Shown piece by piece: positions 16,391-25,381 of a DNA stretch of 38,587 bases (position 1 is the first letter of the stretch; every line of letters starts with the position of its first letter). Made by a program: the position numbers and the translations under genes. The notes below the pieces were generated by a model that searched no databases, was not told the DNA's origin, and was given only the letters and a program-made list of their open reading frames with translations. This stretch comes from Allosalinactinospora lopnorensis (lineage in GTDB: Bacteria; Actinomycetota; Actinomycetes; Streptosporangiales; Streptosporangiaceae), in the NCBI RefSeq assembly GCF_000981225.1, contig NZ_LAJC01000059.1, positions 1 to 38,587 of the forward strand, in the 5' to 3' direction.

Positions 16391-16761
16391 GCCACCCCCG
16401 CGAGTGCACCCGGGGCGGCGTACGCGGCCCGGTTACCACGGGTGCGAGGGCGGCGGCTGACCAGGGCGCGGACGTTTCCCGCGCCGCCCGCCGGGCTGTG
16501 TCCGGCCAGGGCCGCGGCGGCCTCGCCCGGGGAGTCAGCGCGGGCCTGGCCGCTGTGGCTCCAGACGAACCACCAGGAATCCCCGAGCCACAGCGCCACC
16601 ATCGTGACCCGGCGCCCATCGGTCCCGACGGTGTAGAGCACCGGGTGGTCCGAACCGGCCAACGCCACCAGCGCCGACCTGCCGAACCTGTGCACCTCCT
16701 GCTGCAGCCGAGCCAGCAGCGAACGACGCATAGCGCCTATGGACGGATTGGGCGAGGACAT
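16387..16761 (-). CDS. Hypothetical protein, first gene of the anti-sigma unit
   Basis: 124 aa from ATG 16761, which has GGAGG eight bases upstream; the longer frame to 16800 lacks this. The middle (VALAGSDHPVLYTVGTDGRR, VALWLGDSWWFVWS) looks like a small folded domain with many tryptophans, followed by an Ala/Arg-rich tail. I do not recognise the family. Its stop overlaps the start of the anti-sigma-like gene, so the products are probably made together. Similar short proteins commonly accompany anti-sigma/XRE pairs in actinomycetes. Confidence 0.65.
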   Translation of the reverse strand: MSSPNPSIGAMRRSLLARLQQEVHRFGRSALVALAGSDHPVLYTVGTDGRRVTMVALWLGDSWWFVWSHSGQARADSPGEAAAALAGHSPAGGAGNVRALVSRRPRTRGNRAAYAAPGALAGVA

Positions 16762-16800
16762 GGGAAACCTCCGGCGTTTTCCGGTTACCAGCAACGACAC

Positions 16801-16817
16801 GTGGTGGTTAACACCAC
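16801..16817. promoter_or_regulatory. Inverted-repeat operator candidate between divergent units
   Basis: GTGGTG-GTTAA-CACCAC, 6-bp perfect arms around a 5-nt AT-rich centre, 40 bp upstream of the start of the minus-strand unit. It is a reasonable site for the XRE regulator encoded on the other side. Confidence 0.45.
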
Positions 16818-16869
16818 ACTCTCAGCATCACACGAAACTGATATACATGCAACGTTTCATTTTGGCTTG

Positions 16870-16898
16870 TTGCGAGTCAGGGTTGTATCCGCTACGCT
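16870..16898 (+). promoter_or_regulatory. Sigma-70-type promoter of the XRE gene
   Basis: TTGCGA (16870-16875), 17-bp spacer, TACGCT (16893-16898). Transcription would begin around 16905, giving a leader of about 25 nt that carries AGGAG (16921-16925) before the GTG at 16931. Confidence 0.6.
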
Positions 16899-16930
16899 GC
16901 TGCTCAGGCCGGTAAATGAGAGGAGTCGAT

Positions 16931-17779
16931 GTGTCCACACCCCGTATCGAGACGTTTCGAGGTCGCCAACTCCGCAGAGAGTTGCACCGGTTGCGCGAAG
17001 CCGCTGGACTGAAGACCGACGACGTCGCAGAACAGCTCGATTGGTCGAAGGCGAAGATCTCCCGCATCGAGACCGGCAAGTCTCGGGTGACGCCAAGCGA
17101 CGTGCGACTGCTTGTTCAGATCTATGGGGTCAAAGACGAGCGTGAACGCGAAACGCTGATCACGTTGGCACGTGAAGCCCGCCGGAAGGGCTGGTGGCAT
17201 AACTATCCGGGCGTCTTCGCGAGCACGTACGTCGGTCTCGAAGCCGAAGCGACCTCAGTCCGGACGTATGAGACCCAACTGGTCCCAGGCTTGCTGCAGA
17301 CCGAGCAATACATGCGGGCACTCATCCGGTCAGCTCGTGCGGACATGTCTCCCGACGAAGCCGAACAAAGAGTGGCCGCCCGCAAAGAACGCCAGGAGAT
17401 CCTTCACCAAACCAACCCCGCACGGCTATGGGTCATCCTTGACGAGGCGGTCTTGAGACGAACCGTGGGCAACCCGGAGACCATGCGAGAGCAGTTGGGC
17501 CGACTCATCGAGGTAAGCGAACTGCCACACGTCGACTTGCAAGTGCTGGCGTTCGGAAGCGGTGCCCACGCCTCCATGGGAGTCTCATTCACCATCCTCG
17601 ACACCCCGACCGCCAACAACACGGGCGTGGTCTACATCGAACACCTCAGCGGCCACCTGTACCTGGACGATGAGCCCGATTACGACCGTTATAAGCTGGC
17701 ATTTGAGCATCTGAGAGCAAAGGCCGGCGACCCCGACGAGGCCGTCGAGCTGATTGACCACATCAGAGCCGGTCTCTAG
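16931..17779 (+). CDS. XRE-family regulator with DUF5753 (WhiJ-like)
   Basis: 282 aa. The N-terminal HTH (LREAAGLKTDDVAEQLDWSK, then AKISRIETGKSRVTP) is followed by a DUF5753 domain with KGWWHNYPGVFASTYVGLE, VPGLLQTEQYMRAL and VYIEHLSGHLYLDD. The start is GTG 16931 with AGGAG at seven bases; an ATG at 16916 would lie upstream of that site. Such regulators pair with a downstream DUF397 protein, as WhiJ does. Third-position GC is visibly lower than in neighbouring genes, which suggests horizontal spread. Role in development or in antagonising the DUF397 partner is by analogy. Confidence 0.9.
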   Translation: MSTPRIETFRGRQLRRELHRLREAAGLKTDDVAEQLDWSKAKISRIETGKSRVTPSDVRLLVQIYGVKDERERETLITLAREARRKGWWHNYPGVFASTYVGLEAEATSVRTYETQLVPGLLQTEQYMRALIRSARADMSPDEAEQRVAARKERQEILHQTNPARLWVILDEAVLRRTVGNPETMREQLGRLIEVSELPHVDLQVLAFGSGAHASMGVSFTILDTPTANNTGVVYIEHLSGHLYLDDEPDYDRYKLAFEHLRAKAGDPDEAVELIDHIRAGL

Positions 17780-17802
17780 CACGAGCGGAGAGGAGGCGCG
17801 GG

Positions 17803-18063
17803 ATGGCCGCGTCAGAACTGTCCCGCGCATGGCGCAAGAGCAGCTACAGCCAACCCGCAGGCGATAACTGCCTCGAATGCTCCAGCGCCGCCTGGCACGT
17901 CTCCTCCCACAGCGGCCCGGAAAACCCCAACTGCGTCGAGTACGCCCAGCTCCCCACCTCTATCGCCGTGCGGGACTCCAAGCACCCCCACGCGGGGCAC
18001 CTGTCGTTCTCCGGGGCCGAGTGGTCGGCGTTCCTCACCGCTGTGAAGGCCACCCGCCTGTAA
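17803..18063 (+). CDS. DUF397 protein, partner of the XRE regulator
   Basis: 86-aa small protein with the DUF397 hallmarks WRKSSYS near the N-terminus, a Cys-containing middle (DNCLEC) and VRDSKHPHAGHLSFSGAEW near the C-terminus. It has an internal insert (SSHSGPENPNCVEYAQL) compared with the shortest family members. Start ATG 17803 follows GAGAGGAGG. It lies 23 bp after the XRE gene and is presumably in the same mRNA. In WhiJ-type systems the DUF397 protein modulates the XRE repressor; overproduction can be harmful in some hosts. It ends convergently with the PaaK-like gene. Confidence 0.92.
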   Translation: MAASELSRAWRKSSYSQPAGDNCLECSSAAWHVSSHSGPENPNCVEYAQLPTSIAVRDSKHPHAGHLSFSGAEWSAFLTAVKATRL

Positions 18064-18084
18064 CGGCTCGTTTCCGCTCTCCCG

Positions 18085-19311
18085 TCACGACCAGTCGCGC
18101 ACGTCCTCGATCGGCTGCGCGTCCTCGGGGACCGCGGGTACGACCGCGACCTCGCTCTCGAAGCGCAGCGCGGTGCGCACCCGGTCGCGCACCTCCGCGG
18201 CGAGGCAGTCGGCGTTCGCGCCGGACTCCGGGACGATCTCGCAGCGCAGCACGTCGCGGTGCTCCACCCGGTCGATGACGAACCGGGAGGCGGACAGGCC
18301 GGGCACGCCGGCGAGCGCGGCCTCGGCCTGGCGCGGGTGCAGGAACATGCCGCGCACCTTGACCGCGTCGCCCACCCGGCCCAGGACTCCGGCGAGCCGC
18401 GGCGCACCGTCCGGCCCCGCCTGCCAGGCTGACAGGTCCCCGGTGCCGAACCGCACCATCGGGTAGTCGGGGCGCAGCAGTGTCACCACGATCTGCCCCG
18501 TGTCCTCGTTTTGCACGGGCCGCCCGGTGGACAGATCGCAGATCTGGACGAGCACCCCGCTCGGGATCTTCAGCCCGGAGTTCGGCGCGGTCTCGTAGCC
18601 GAGCAGGCCGGTCTCCGCGGTCCCGTAGGCCATGCGGACGTCGGGCACCCGTGCGGCGAGGACGGCCCGCAGCGAGTCCGGCAGCGGCTCGGCGGTGACC
18701 AGCGCGCGCTGTATCTGCCACGCCGCGGGGTCGAGACCGGCCTCCTCGAAGCGGTCGATCAGCGCCTTGAGGTAGCTGGGCAGCCCGGTGTAGGCGGTGG
18801 GGCCGAGATCGGCGGCCAACCGGGCCTGCAGGTCGAGGTTGCCGACCCCGCCCGGGACCACCGTCGCCCCGACCGAGGCCGCGCCCTCCTCGAACATCGC
18901 CCCGGCGGGGGAGAGGTGGTAGCCGAAGCAGTTCAGGACCGTGTCGCCGTCGCCGATGCCGAGCTCCTGCAGCGCCTCGCCCCAGCGCCACGGGTCGGTG
19001 CCGGGCAGTTGCGGTTCGTAGATCGGGCCGGGCGACTGGAACAGCCGGCGTGGTCGGACGTCGGGGGCGAGGAAGCCGCCGAACGGCGGTTCCCGCCGCT
19101 GCCGCTCCAGCAGGTCGTCCTTGGTCATGACGGGCAGGGCCGCGAGGTCGCCGACACCCGCCACGTCCCGCGGGTCGATCCCGGCCTCCGACAGCCGGGC
19201 GGCGAACGCCGGCACCCGGGCCGCCGCCTCGCGGACGGCGGTGCTGACCTCGGAGTCGAGGCCGGTGGTGTAGTGGTGCACCGATTCCCGCAGTGTCTGC
19301 GGCTGTGTCAT
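18085..19311 (-). CDS. PaaK-like adenylate-forming protein with degenerate ATP loop
   Basis: 408 aa, phenylacetate-CoA-ligase family by overall similarity: LPVMTKDDLLERQRREPPFG, the A5 motif MAYGTAETGLLGYE, and VRFGTGDLSAW with GRVGDAVKVRGMFLHPRQAE near the C-terminus. The canonical Ser/Thr/Gly ATP loop (SSGTTGKPT in PaaK) is replaced by FQSPGPIYEPQLPG, and the terminal Lys motif is not evident (PEDAQPIEDVRDWS). It is the last gene of the livG-to-paaK-like operon, 34 bp after livF. It may activate the imported acid poorly, bind it, or work with another ligase. Confidence 0.8.
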   Translation of the reverse strand: MTQPQTLRESVHHYTTGLDSEVSTAVREAAARVPAFAARLSEAGIDPRDVAGVGDLAALPVMTKDDLLERQRREPPFGGFLAPDVRPRRLFQSPGPIYEPQLPGTDPWRWGEALQELGIGDGDTVLNCFGYHLSPAGAMFEEGAASVGATVVPGGVGNLDLQARLAADLGPTAYTGLPSYLKALIDRFEEAGLDPAAWQIQRALVTAEPLPDSLRAVLAARVPDVRMAYGTAETGLLGYETAPNSGLKIPSGVLVQICDLSTGRPVQNEDTGQIVVTLLRPDYPMVRFGTGDLSAWQAGPDGAPRLAGVLGRVGDAVKVRGMFLHPRQAEAALAGVPGLSASRFVIDRVEHRDVLRCEIVPESGANADCLAAEVRDRVRTALRFESEVAVVPAVPEDAQPIEDVRDWS

Positions 19312-19345
19312 TGCGCTCTCCGTCCTGGTAGCCGGCCGGCTCTCC

Positions 19346-20188
19346 TCACAGCCAGCGCTTGCGGCGCTTGTAGTGCTTGACGTCGCGGTAGCTGCGGCGC
19401 TCGCCCTCCTTGCCGATACCGAGGTAGAATTCCTTGACGTCGGGGTTCTCCCGCAGCTCGGCCGCGGACCCGTCCAGCACGATGCGGCCGCGCTCCATGA
19501 CGTAGCCGTGGTCGGCGATGCCCAGGGCCTGGCGCGCGTTCTGCTCCACCACCAGGACCGTGGTGCCCAGCTCCTGGTTCAGCCGCGCGATGTGGCCGAA
19601 GATCTCCTCGACGAGCCGCGGCGCCAGCCCGAGCGAGGGCTCGTCCAGCATCAGCAGCCGGGGCCGGGCCATCAGCGCGCGGCCGATCGCGAGCATCTGC
19701 TGCTCGCCGCCGGAGAGGTAGCCGGCCACACGCGAGCGCAGTTCCCCCAGCTTCGGGAAGTATCCGTAGACGAGGTCGAGGTCCTCCGGGCGGGCGCGCC
19801 CGCGGCTGTAGGCGCCCGCCACGAGGTTCTCCTGCACGGTGAGGTGCTCGAAGACGTGCCGCCCCTCCATGCACAGCGACATGCCGCGGCGGACCCGCTG
19901 GGCGGCGTCCATGTGCGTCACGTCGCGGTCGCCGAAACGCACGTCGCCGTCGGTGATCTCGCCGTGCTCGCTGGGCAGCAGCCCGGAGATCGCCTTGAGG
20001 GTGGTGGACTTGCCGGCTCCGTTGGAGCCCAGCAGCGCCACGATCGACCCCGCGGCGACCTCCAGGGACAGGCCGCGCAGAACGAGGATGACCTCGTCGT
20101 AGATGACCTCGACGTTGTTCAGGCGCAGGGGCGCGGACGGGGCCGCCGGGGCCCCGTCCTGCACCTGCTGCGGCGCGGGCGTGGACAC
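19346..20188 (-). CDS. livF: Liv-type ABC transporter ATPase LivF
   Basis: 280-aa cytoplasmic ATPase of a branched-chain amino acid-type importer. Walker A is LLGSNGAGKSTTLK, signature YLSGGEQQMLAIGRALM, Walker B LLMLDEPSLGLAP, and the H-loop region reads VLVVEQNARQAL, with EGRHVFEHLTVQENL characteristic of LivF. The C-terminus has an extra basic tail (SYRDVKHYKRRKRWL), longer than in classic LivF. Start is GTG 20188, three bases after the livK stop. It pairs with LivG encoded at the other end of the operon. Confidence 0.93.
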   Translation of the reverse strand: MSTPAPQQVQDGAPAAPSAPLRLNNVEVIYDEVILVLRGLSLEVAAGSIVALLGSNGAGKSTTLKAISGLLPSEHGEITDGDVRFGDRDVTHMDAAQRVRRGMSLCMEGRHVFEHLTVQENLVAGAYSRGRARPEDLDLVYGYFPKLGELRSRVAGYLSGGEQQMLAIGRALMARPRLLMLDEPSLGLAPRLVEEIFGHIARLNQELGTTVLVVEQNARQALGIADHGYVMERGRIVLDGSAAELRENPDVKEFYLGIGKEGERRSYRDVKHYKRRKRWL

Positions 20189-20191
20189 GTG

Positions 20192-21402
20192 CTACTCCGC
20201 CGGGGTGACGTCGGGCGCGACCTCGTTCATCGTCCCGTCGCTCACCTCGTAGAGCCCGGTGCTGGTGGAACCGCGGTGGGAGTCGGCGGAGAAGCTCACG
20301 GTCCCGGTGCCGATGACGCCGCCGGTGTCGACCTCGATGTCCTCCAGCGCGTCCCGGAGGTTGGGGCCGGTCACCTCCTCGCCCTCACTGGCGAGCCGGC
20401 GCATCCCCTCGGCCATGACGTGCATCGTGTACCAGCCCTGGGTGTAGTGCAGGCCCTTCTCCTCCAGGGACTCGCCCTCCCCTTCCAGGAACTCCGCCGG
20501 ATCGGCGTGGCCGGGGCGCTGCGCCCCGGGCGGGGCGAACGGCTGGACGAAGGTGTGGCCCTCGGCCGCCTCCTCGCCCGCGGTGGTGATGAACAGCTCG
20601 TCCGCGCACCAGTTGAGGCACACGATCTCCATGTCCATGTCCTGCTCGGCGATGTCCTGGGCGACCTGCGCCGCGGGGCTGGAGACGTTCTGGATCACGA
20701 TGTACTCGGCGCCCTGGTCCTCGGCCTGGGTGAGCATGCTGACGTAGTTGGCCGTGTCGTCGGGCATGGCGTAGGAGTCGTAGCCCAGGTCGTAGTCCTT
20801 CTCCTCGATCCACTCCTCGCCGTCGGCGACGGGCGCGCTGCCGAACGGGGAGTCGTGGTGGAACACCGCGACCTCGGTGCCGTCGTCGGTCTCCTCGGCG
20901 ATGTGGTCGAGTGCCACCCGCATCTGGTCGGAGTAGGTGGGCGCCACCACGAAGTTGTAGGGGGAGTCCTCCGGGTCGGTCAGGTCCTCGGAGTAGGAGG
21001 CGGACATGAAGGGCAGTTCGTCGGAGGCGACGCTGCCGCGCAGCGCCTCGGTGTCGCCGGTGCCCCACCCCTGCACCGCCACGACACCGTCGGAGACGTA
21101 GCGCCGGTAGAGCTCTTCGGCCTGCGGGACCTCGTAGGCGTAGTCGTTGGACTGGGCCTCGATCTCGCGGCCCTCGATCCCGCCCTGGGCGTTGACCCAG
21201 CTGAGGTAGCCGAGCATGCCCTCGTTGTAGATGCTGCCCACGTCGGATGTGGCCCCGGTGATGTCGGCGATGATGCCGATGCGGATCGGGCCGTCGTCGT
21301 CGGTCTCCCCGCCGCCGGTGACCGCGCTTCCGCTGCACGCGGTCGACCCCAGGAGAACGGGAACGGTTGTCATCAGGGCAAGAGGCCAGGAGGAGTGCGC
21401 AT
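20192..21402 (-). CDS. Liv-type substrate-binding lipoprotein LivK (apparent -1 frameshift in signal peptide)
   Basis: Periplasmic-binding-protein-like ligand-binding protein, 403 aa once restored. The mature part is intact: IRIGIIADITGATSDVGSIY, WVNAQGGIEGREIE, GTVSFSADSHRG. As read, the frame opens only at ATG 21373, without a ribosome-binding site and with no basic n-region. ATG 21402 is preceded by AAAGGATC and starts MRTPPGLL; adding one base at about 21377-21380 joins it to ALMTTVPVLLGSTAC, giving a lipoprotein signal ending at Cys. It may bind an aromatic or branched acid rather than an amino acid, given the ligase neighbours. Confidence 0.85.
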
Positions 21403-21428
21403 GGGGGATCCTTTCTGCCGATCAGCAG

Positions 21429-22489
21429 TCAATACCGGAATGGCCAGTACCTGACGTAGTCCTTCATCCGTTGCCAGATCCGGTCCAGGCCGCGTGGTTC
21501 GAAGATCAGGAAGAGCACGATGACGAGCCCGAACGCTCCGAGCTCCAGTGCGGGGAAATGCTCGGTGAGGAGGGGCACGGCGTTGTGCAGGACGCGGCTG
21601 AGCTCCAGCAGCAGCAGCGGCAGCAGGATGAGGAACGCCGCGCCGTAGACGGAGCCGGCGACACTGCCGAGCCCGCCGACGATGATCATCGCGAGGTAGA
21701 GGATGGACTCCTCCAGGGTGAACCGCTCCCAGGACACCGTGGAGTTGTAGTGCGCGGTGAGCGCGCCGGCCAGCCCGACGAATCCCGAGGACACGGCGAA
21801 GGCCATGACCTTGGTGCGGGTGACGTTGACGCCCATCGCCGCGGCGGCGATGTCGTGGTCGCGCACCGCCATGAAGGAGCGGCCGAGGTTGGTGCGGAAC
21901 AGGTTGCGCGCGGCCAGGACCGCGAGACTCGCCGCGACGAGCAGCACGGCGTACCACTGCACCTCGAACAGCGGCCCGCCGAACTCCACCCCCAGCAGGG
22001 TGAACGCGCGCATGTCCAGGTAGCCGGCGCCGTCGGTGAGCCACTCCCAGCGGCGCACCACGAACAGGATGAGCGTCTGCGAGGCCAGGGTGGCGATGGC
22101 CAGGTAGAGCCTTTGAGCCGGAGCGCGGGCAGACCGAAGAAGGCGCCGACGACCGCGGTCAGCACGATCGCCGCGGCGATCGAGACCGAGGCGGGCATCC
22201 CGGCCCTCTCGTACAGCAGCGCCGAGGTGAACGCGCCCACCGCGAGGAAGCCGCCCTGGCCCAGCGAGATCTGCCCGGTGAACCCGACCAGGATGTTCAG
22301 GCCGACGGCGCCGATCGTCGCGATCAGGATGGTGTTGACGACGCTGAGCCAATAGACGTCGAGCAGGAACGGCAGCGACACGAGCGCGGCCGCGACGAGC
22401 ACGAGCCGGGCCCGTTCGGCCCGGGTGTGCCGCAGCGCGAGCTCGGAGCGGTAGGTGCGGTGGTGCACGCCCGTGGCGGTCGCCGGCAT
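21429..22489 (-). pseudogene. livM: Liv-type permease LivM, frameshifted as read
   Basis: 353-aa multi-pass permease if one base is restored. The N-terminal part from ATG 22489 (VVNTILIATIGAVGLNILVG, FTGQISLGQGGFLAVGAF, the LivM signature) is read to LPALRLKG. The frame then breaks at about 22109, and the next frame continues LYLAIATLASQTLILFVVRR to the end (GLVIVLFLIFEPRGLDRIW). The DNA reads AAAGGCTCTAC where AAAGGCCTCTAC would give LKGLYLA. Both halves are well preserved, so error or very recent mutation is likely. The start follows the livH stop by four bases. Confidence 0.85.
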
Positions 22490-22493
22490 CGTG

Positions 22494-23365
22494 TCAGACC
22501 CTCTCTATTCGTGTCTCGCCGAACAGCCCATAGGGCCGGACCATGAGAATCAGCACGAGGACGATGTAGGGGACGACCGCGGCGAACCCCGGGTCCAGGT
22601 ATCCCGCTGTGTACTGCTGGATCAGGCCGATCGTGAGCCCGCCGACGATCGTCCCCGGCACCGAGTCGAGGCCGCCGAGAATGACCACCGGGAAGACCAG
22701 CAGGCCGAAGGCGGCGATCCGCGGCTCGACGGCGGTGATGTCGGCCAGCAGCACACCGGCGATCAGGCGCTCACCGCGGCCAGGGCCCACGCCATCGCGA
22801 AGACCCGCCGCACCGAGATGCCCAGAGTGAGGGCGGCCTGCTGGTCGTCGGCGACCGCGCGCATCGCCACGCCGTGCCGGGTGTGCCGGAAGAACAGCGT
22901 GAAGGCGGTGAGCACGATCGCCGCGACGACGATGACGAGCAGTCGGTGCAGCGGAAGGGAGGCGCCGAGGAACGCGACCGTGCCGCGCGGCAGCACCGGC
23001 GGCATCTCCCGCGCCTGGGTGCCGAATATCATCTGCATGATCGCGGTGAGGACGGCCGACAGGCCGATCGTCACCATGATCACGCTGATCGCGCTGCGCC
23101 CGACGAGGGGGCGGAGCACGAACCGCTCCACGACGACGCCGAGGAGCACCGCGATGAGCACGCCGTTGAGCACCGACACGGTCACCGGCAGCCCGAACAG
23201 CCCGAACGAGGCGTAGAAGGTGTACGCGCCCACCAGCAGGAACTCGCCCTGCGCGAAGTTGATGACCGAGGTCGCCTTGTAGATCAGCACGAAGCCGAGC
23301 GCTGCCAGGGCGAGCACCGCGCCATCGGCCAGCCCGTAGGCGGTCAGGGTGAGGAAGGAGTCCAT
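22494..23365 (-). pseudogene. livH: Liv-type permease LivH, frameshifted as read
   Basis: 290-aa permease if one base is restored. The first 200 residues (LTAYGLADGAVLALAALGFV, YKATSVINFAQGEFLLVGAY) are clear LivH, ending in AVSA at a TGA. The following frame carries on with LIAGVLLADITAVEP, VVILGGLDSVPGTIVGGLTI and VLILMVRPYGLFGE. One missing C near 22765 (GCCTGATC for GCCCTGATC) accounts for the break. It starts three bases after the fadD-like stop. Confidence 0.85.
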
Positions 23366-23368
23366 GGG

Positions 23369-25381
23369 TCAGCGCCGTCCCGTCCAGATCGGCCGGCGGC
23401 GGTGCCCCGCCGGGAGTTCGTAGCCGGACATGTCGCGGACCCGCAGGTCGAGCTCTCGCTTGACGTGCGTGCCGTCCTGGTAGGTGATGGTGCTCGTCAC
23501 CGGGGCGGTGGTGGCGCCCTCTCCCTGCTCCAGCGCCTCGATCACCCCCGCGTAGCGTTCCGCGATCACCGAGCGCCGCACCTTGCGGGTGCGGGTGATC
23601 TCGTCGTCGTCCGGGTCGAACTGCTTGTGCAGCAGGACGAAGCGGCGCACCCGGATGCTCTCGGACAGGTCGGTGTTGGCGCGGTGCACCTCCTCCGCGA
23701 TCAGGTCGTAGACCTCCGGCTTCTGGGCGAGATCGGTGTAGGTGGTGTAGGAGATGTGCAGGTGCTCGGCCCAGGAGCCCACGGTGGTGGGGTCGATCGT
23801 CACGATCGCGCTGATCCCCGCCCGGTCGGGCGAGCCCACCACGACCGCCTCCTCCACGAAGGGCGAGAACTTGACCTTGTTCTCGATGAAGGCGCTGGAG
23901 AAGCGGGTGCCGTCGGCGGTCTGCAGCACGTCCGCTGCGCGGTCGATCACCACGAGGTGCCCGGTGTCGTCCAGGTAGCCGGCGTCGCCGGTGTGCAGCC
24001 AGCCGTCGGAGTCCACCGCCTGCGCCGTGGCCTCCGGGTTGCGGTGGTAGCCGCGGAACACCGAGTCGGAGCGCAGCAGGATCTCGCCGTCCTCGGCGAT
24101 GCGGATCGCCGTTCCGGCGATGGGCCGGCCCACGGTGGTGAACCGGACGTCGTCGTCGCGGTGCACCACGGCGATGCCGCAGATCTCGGTCTGGCCGTAG
24201 ATCTGCTTCAGGTTGACCCCGAGGGCGTGGAAGAACCGGAACACGTCGGGCCCGAGCGGGGCGCCCCCGGTGTAGCAGCGCCGGATCCGGGCCAGGCCGA
24301 GCTGGTCGCGGACGGGGCGCAGTGCCGTCCAGTCGGCGAGGCGGTACGCCAGCCGGCCGGCCGGACCCGGTGCGCGCCCCCGGACGCGCAGCTCGGCGGT
24401 GCGTTCGCCGACGCGGTACCCCCAGCCGAAGACGGCGCGCTTCAGCCGGCCGGCCTCGTCGACGCGGACCTGCACCTCCGAGAGCATCGACTCCCAGATG
24501 CGGGGCGGACTGAACATCACGTCGGGGCCGATCTCCCGCAGGTCGGAGCGCTGGGTTCCGGCCTCCTCGGGGAAGGAGAGCGTGAATCCGCGGGTGAGCC
24601 CGCACGCCACGGCGAGCATCTGCTCGCCGATCCAGGCCAGGGGGAGGAACGAGACGTAGCGGTCCCGCTCGGTGAGGGGGTCGATCTCCGTCAGGTGGTC
24701 GGCCATCGCCAGCAGGTTGCGGTGCGACAGTTCGCCCAGTTTCGGCCGCGAGGTGGTCCCGGAGGTGGTGCAGATGACGGCGATGTCCTCCGGTGCGCCC
24801 GCGGCGACGCGCTCGTCCAGCCAGTGCGGGTGGTCCCGGCCCCATTCCCGGCCCCGGCGCTCCACGTCGGTGAACTCGCGCAGGTAGGTCTCGGTGTAGC
24901 GCTCCAGGCCGTGCGGGTCGTAGTAGACCACGGTGTCCAGGAGGGGAAGCTGCAGCTTGAGCTCGACGAGCTTGTCGACCTGCTCCTGGTCCTCGGCCAC
25001 GGCGACGCGCACCTCGGCCAGGGAGAGGATGTGCACGATCTCCTCGCCGATGCTCGTGGGGTAGACCCCGACGACCGCGGCGCCGATCGACTGTGTGGCG
25101 AGCTCGGCGATCAGCCACTCCGGGCGGTTGTCCCCGACGACCGCCACGGTGTGCCCCGCCTCGACGCCCAGCGAGGCCAGGCCGTGCGCGAAGTCGCGGA
25201 CCCGCTCGTGGTACCGGCGCCAGGTCAGCGGCTGCCAGATGCCGTAGCGCTTCTCCTGCAGCGCGACGCCGTCCGGGGTGGTCCGCGCCCGCTCGGCGAG
25301 CAGTCGGGGGAAGGTCGCCTCGCCGGCGCCGGCGTCCTCCCGCGCGGGGCCGGCGGAGGGCGCGCTCCGGGGCTGCCTCAC
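23369..25381 (-). CDS. Long-chain acyl-CoA synthetase (FadD-type)
   Basis: 670-aa AMP-forming ligase. It carries the canonical ATP loop VICTTSGTTSRPK, the A5 region KQIYGQTEICG, DGWLHTGDAGYLDDTGHL, and a C-terminal TRTRKVRR stretch with Lys in the position of the A10 motif. Length and N-terminal YGIWQPLTWRRYHERVRDFA match the long-chain/Faa1-like group. The start GTG 25381 overlaps the livG stop (GTGA), so the ligase is coupled to the transporter ATPase. It lies inside the importer operon, between livG and livH. Probably it converts the imported acid to its CoA ester; chain length cannot be read from sequence. Confidence 0.92.
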   Translation of the reverse strand: MRQPRSAPSAGPAREDAGAGEATFPRLLAERARTTPDGVALQEKRYGIWQPLTWRRYHERVRDFAHGLASLGVEAGHTVAVVGDNRPEWLIAELATQSIGAAVVGVYPTSIGEEIVHILSLAEVRVAVAEDQEQVDKLVELKLQLPLLDTVVYYDPHGLERYTETYLREFTDVERRGREWGRDHPHWLDERVAAGAPEDIAVICTTSGTTSRPKLGELSHRNLLAMADHLTEIDPLTERDRYVSFLPLAWIGEQMLAVACGLTRGFTLSFPEEAGTQRSDLREIGPDVMFSPPRIWESMLSEVQVRVDEAGRLKRAVFGWGYRVGERTAELRVRGRAPGPAGRLAYRLADWTALRPVRDQLGLARIRRCYTGGAPLGPDVFRFFHALGVNLKQIYGQTEICGIAVVHRDDDVRFTTVGRPIAGTAIRIAEDGEILLRSDSVFRGYHRNPEATAQAVDSDGWLHTGDAGYLDDTGHLVVIDRAADVLQTADGTRFSSAFIENKVKFSPFVEEAVVVGSPDRAGISAIVTIDPTTVGSWAEHLHISYTTYTDLAQKPEVYDLIAEEVHRANTDLSESIRVRRFVLLHKQFDPDDDEITRTRKVRRSVIAERYAGVIEALEQGEGATTAPVTSTITYQDGTHVKRELDLRVRDMSGYELPAGHRRRPIWTGRR

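Noticed and set aside
16387-16800. Upstream start at 16800 for the small gene before the anti-sigma gene
   Set aside because: ATG 16761 has a good GGAGG and leaves room for the divergent control region; the longer form lacks a ribosome-binding site.
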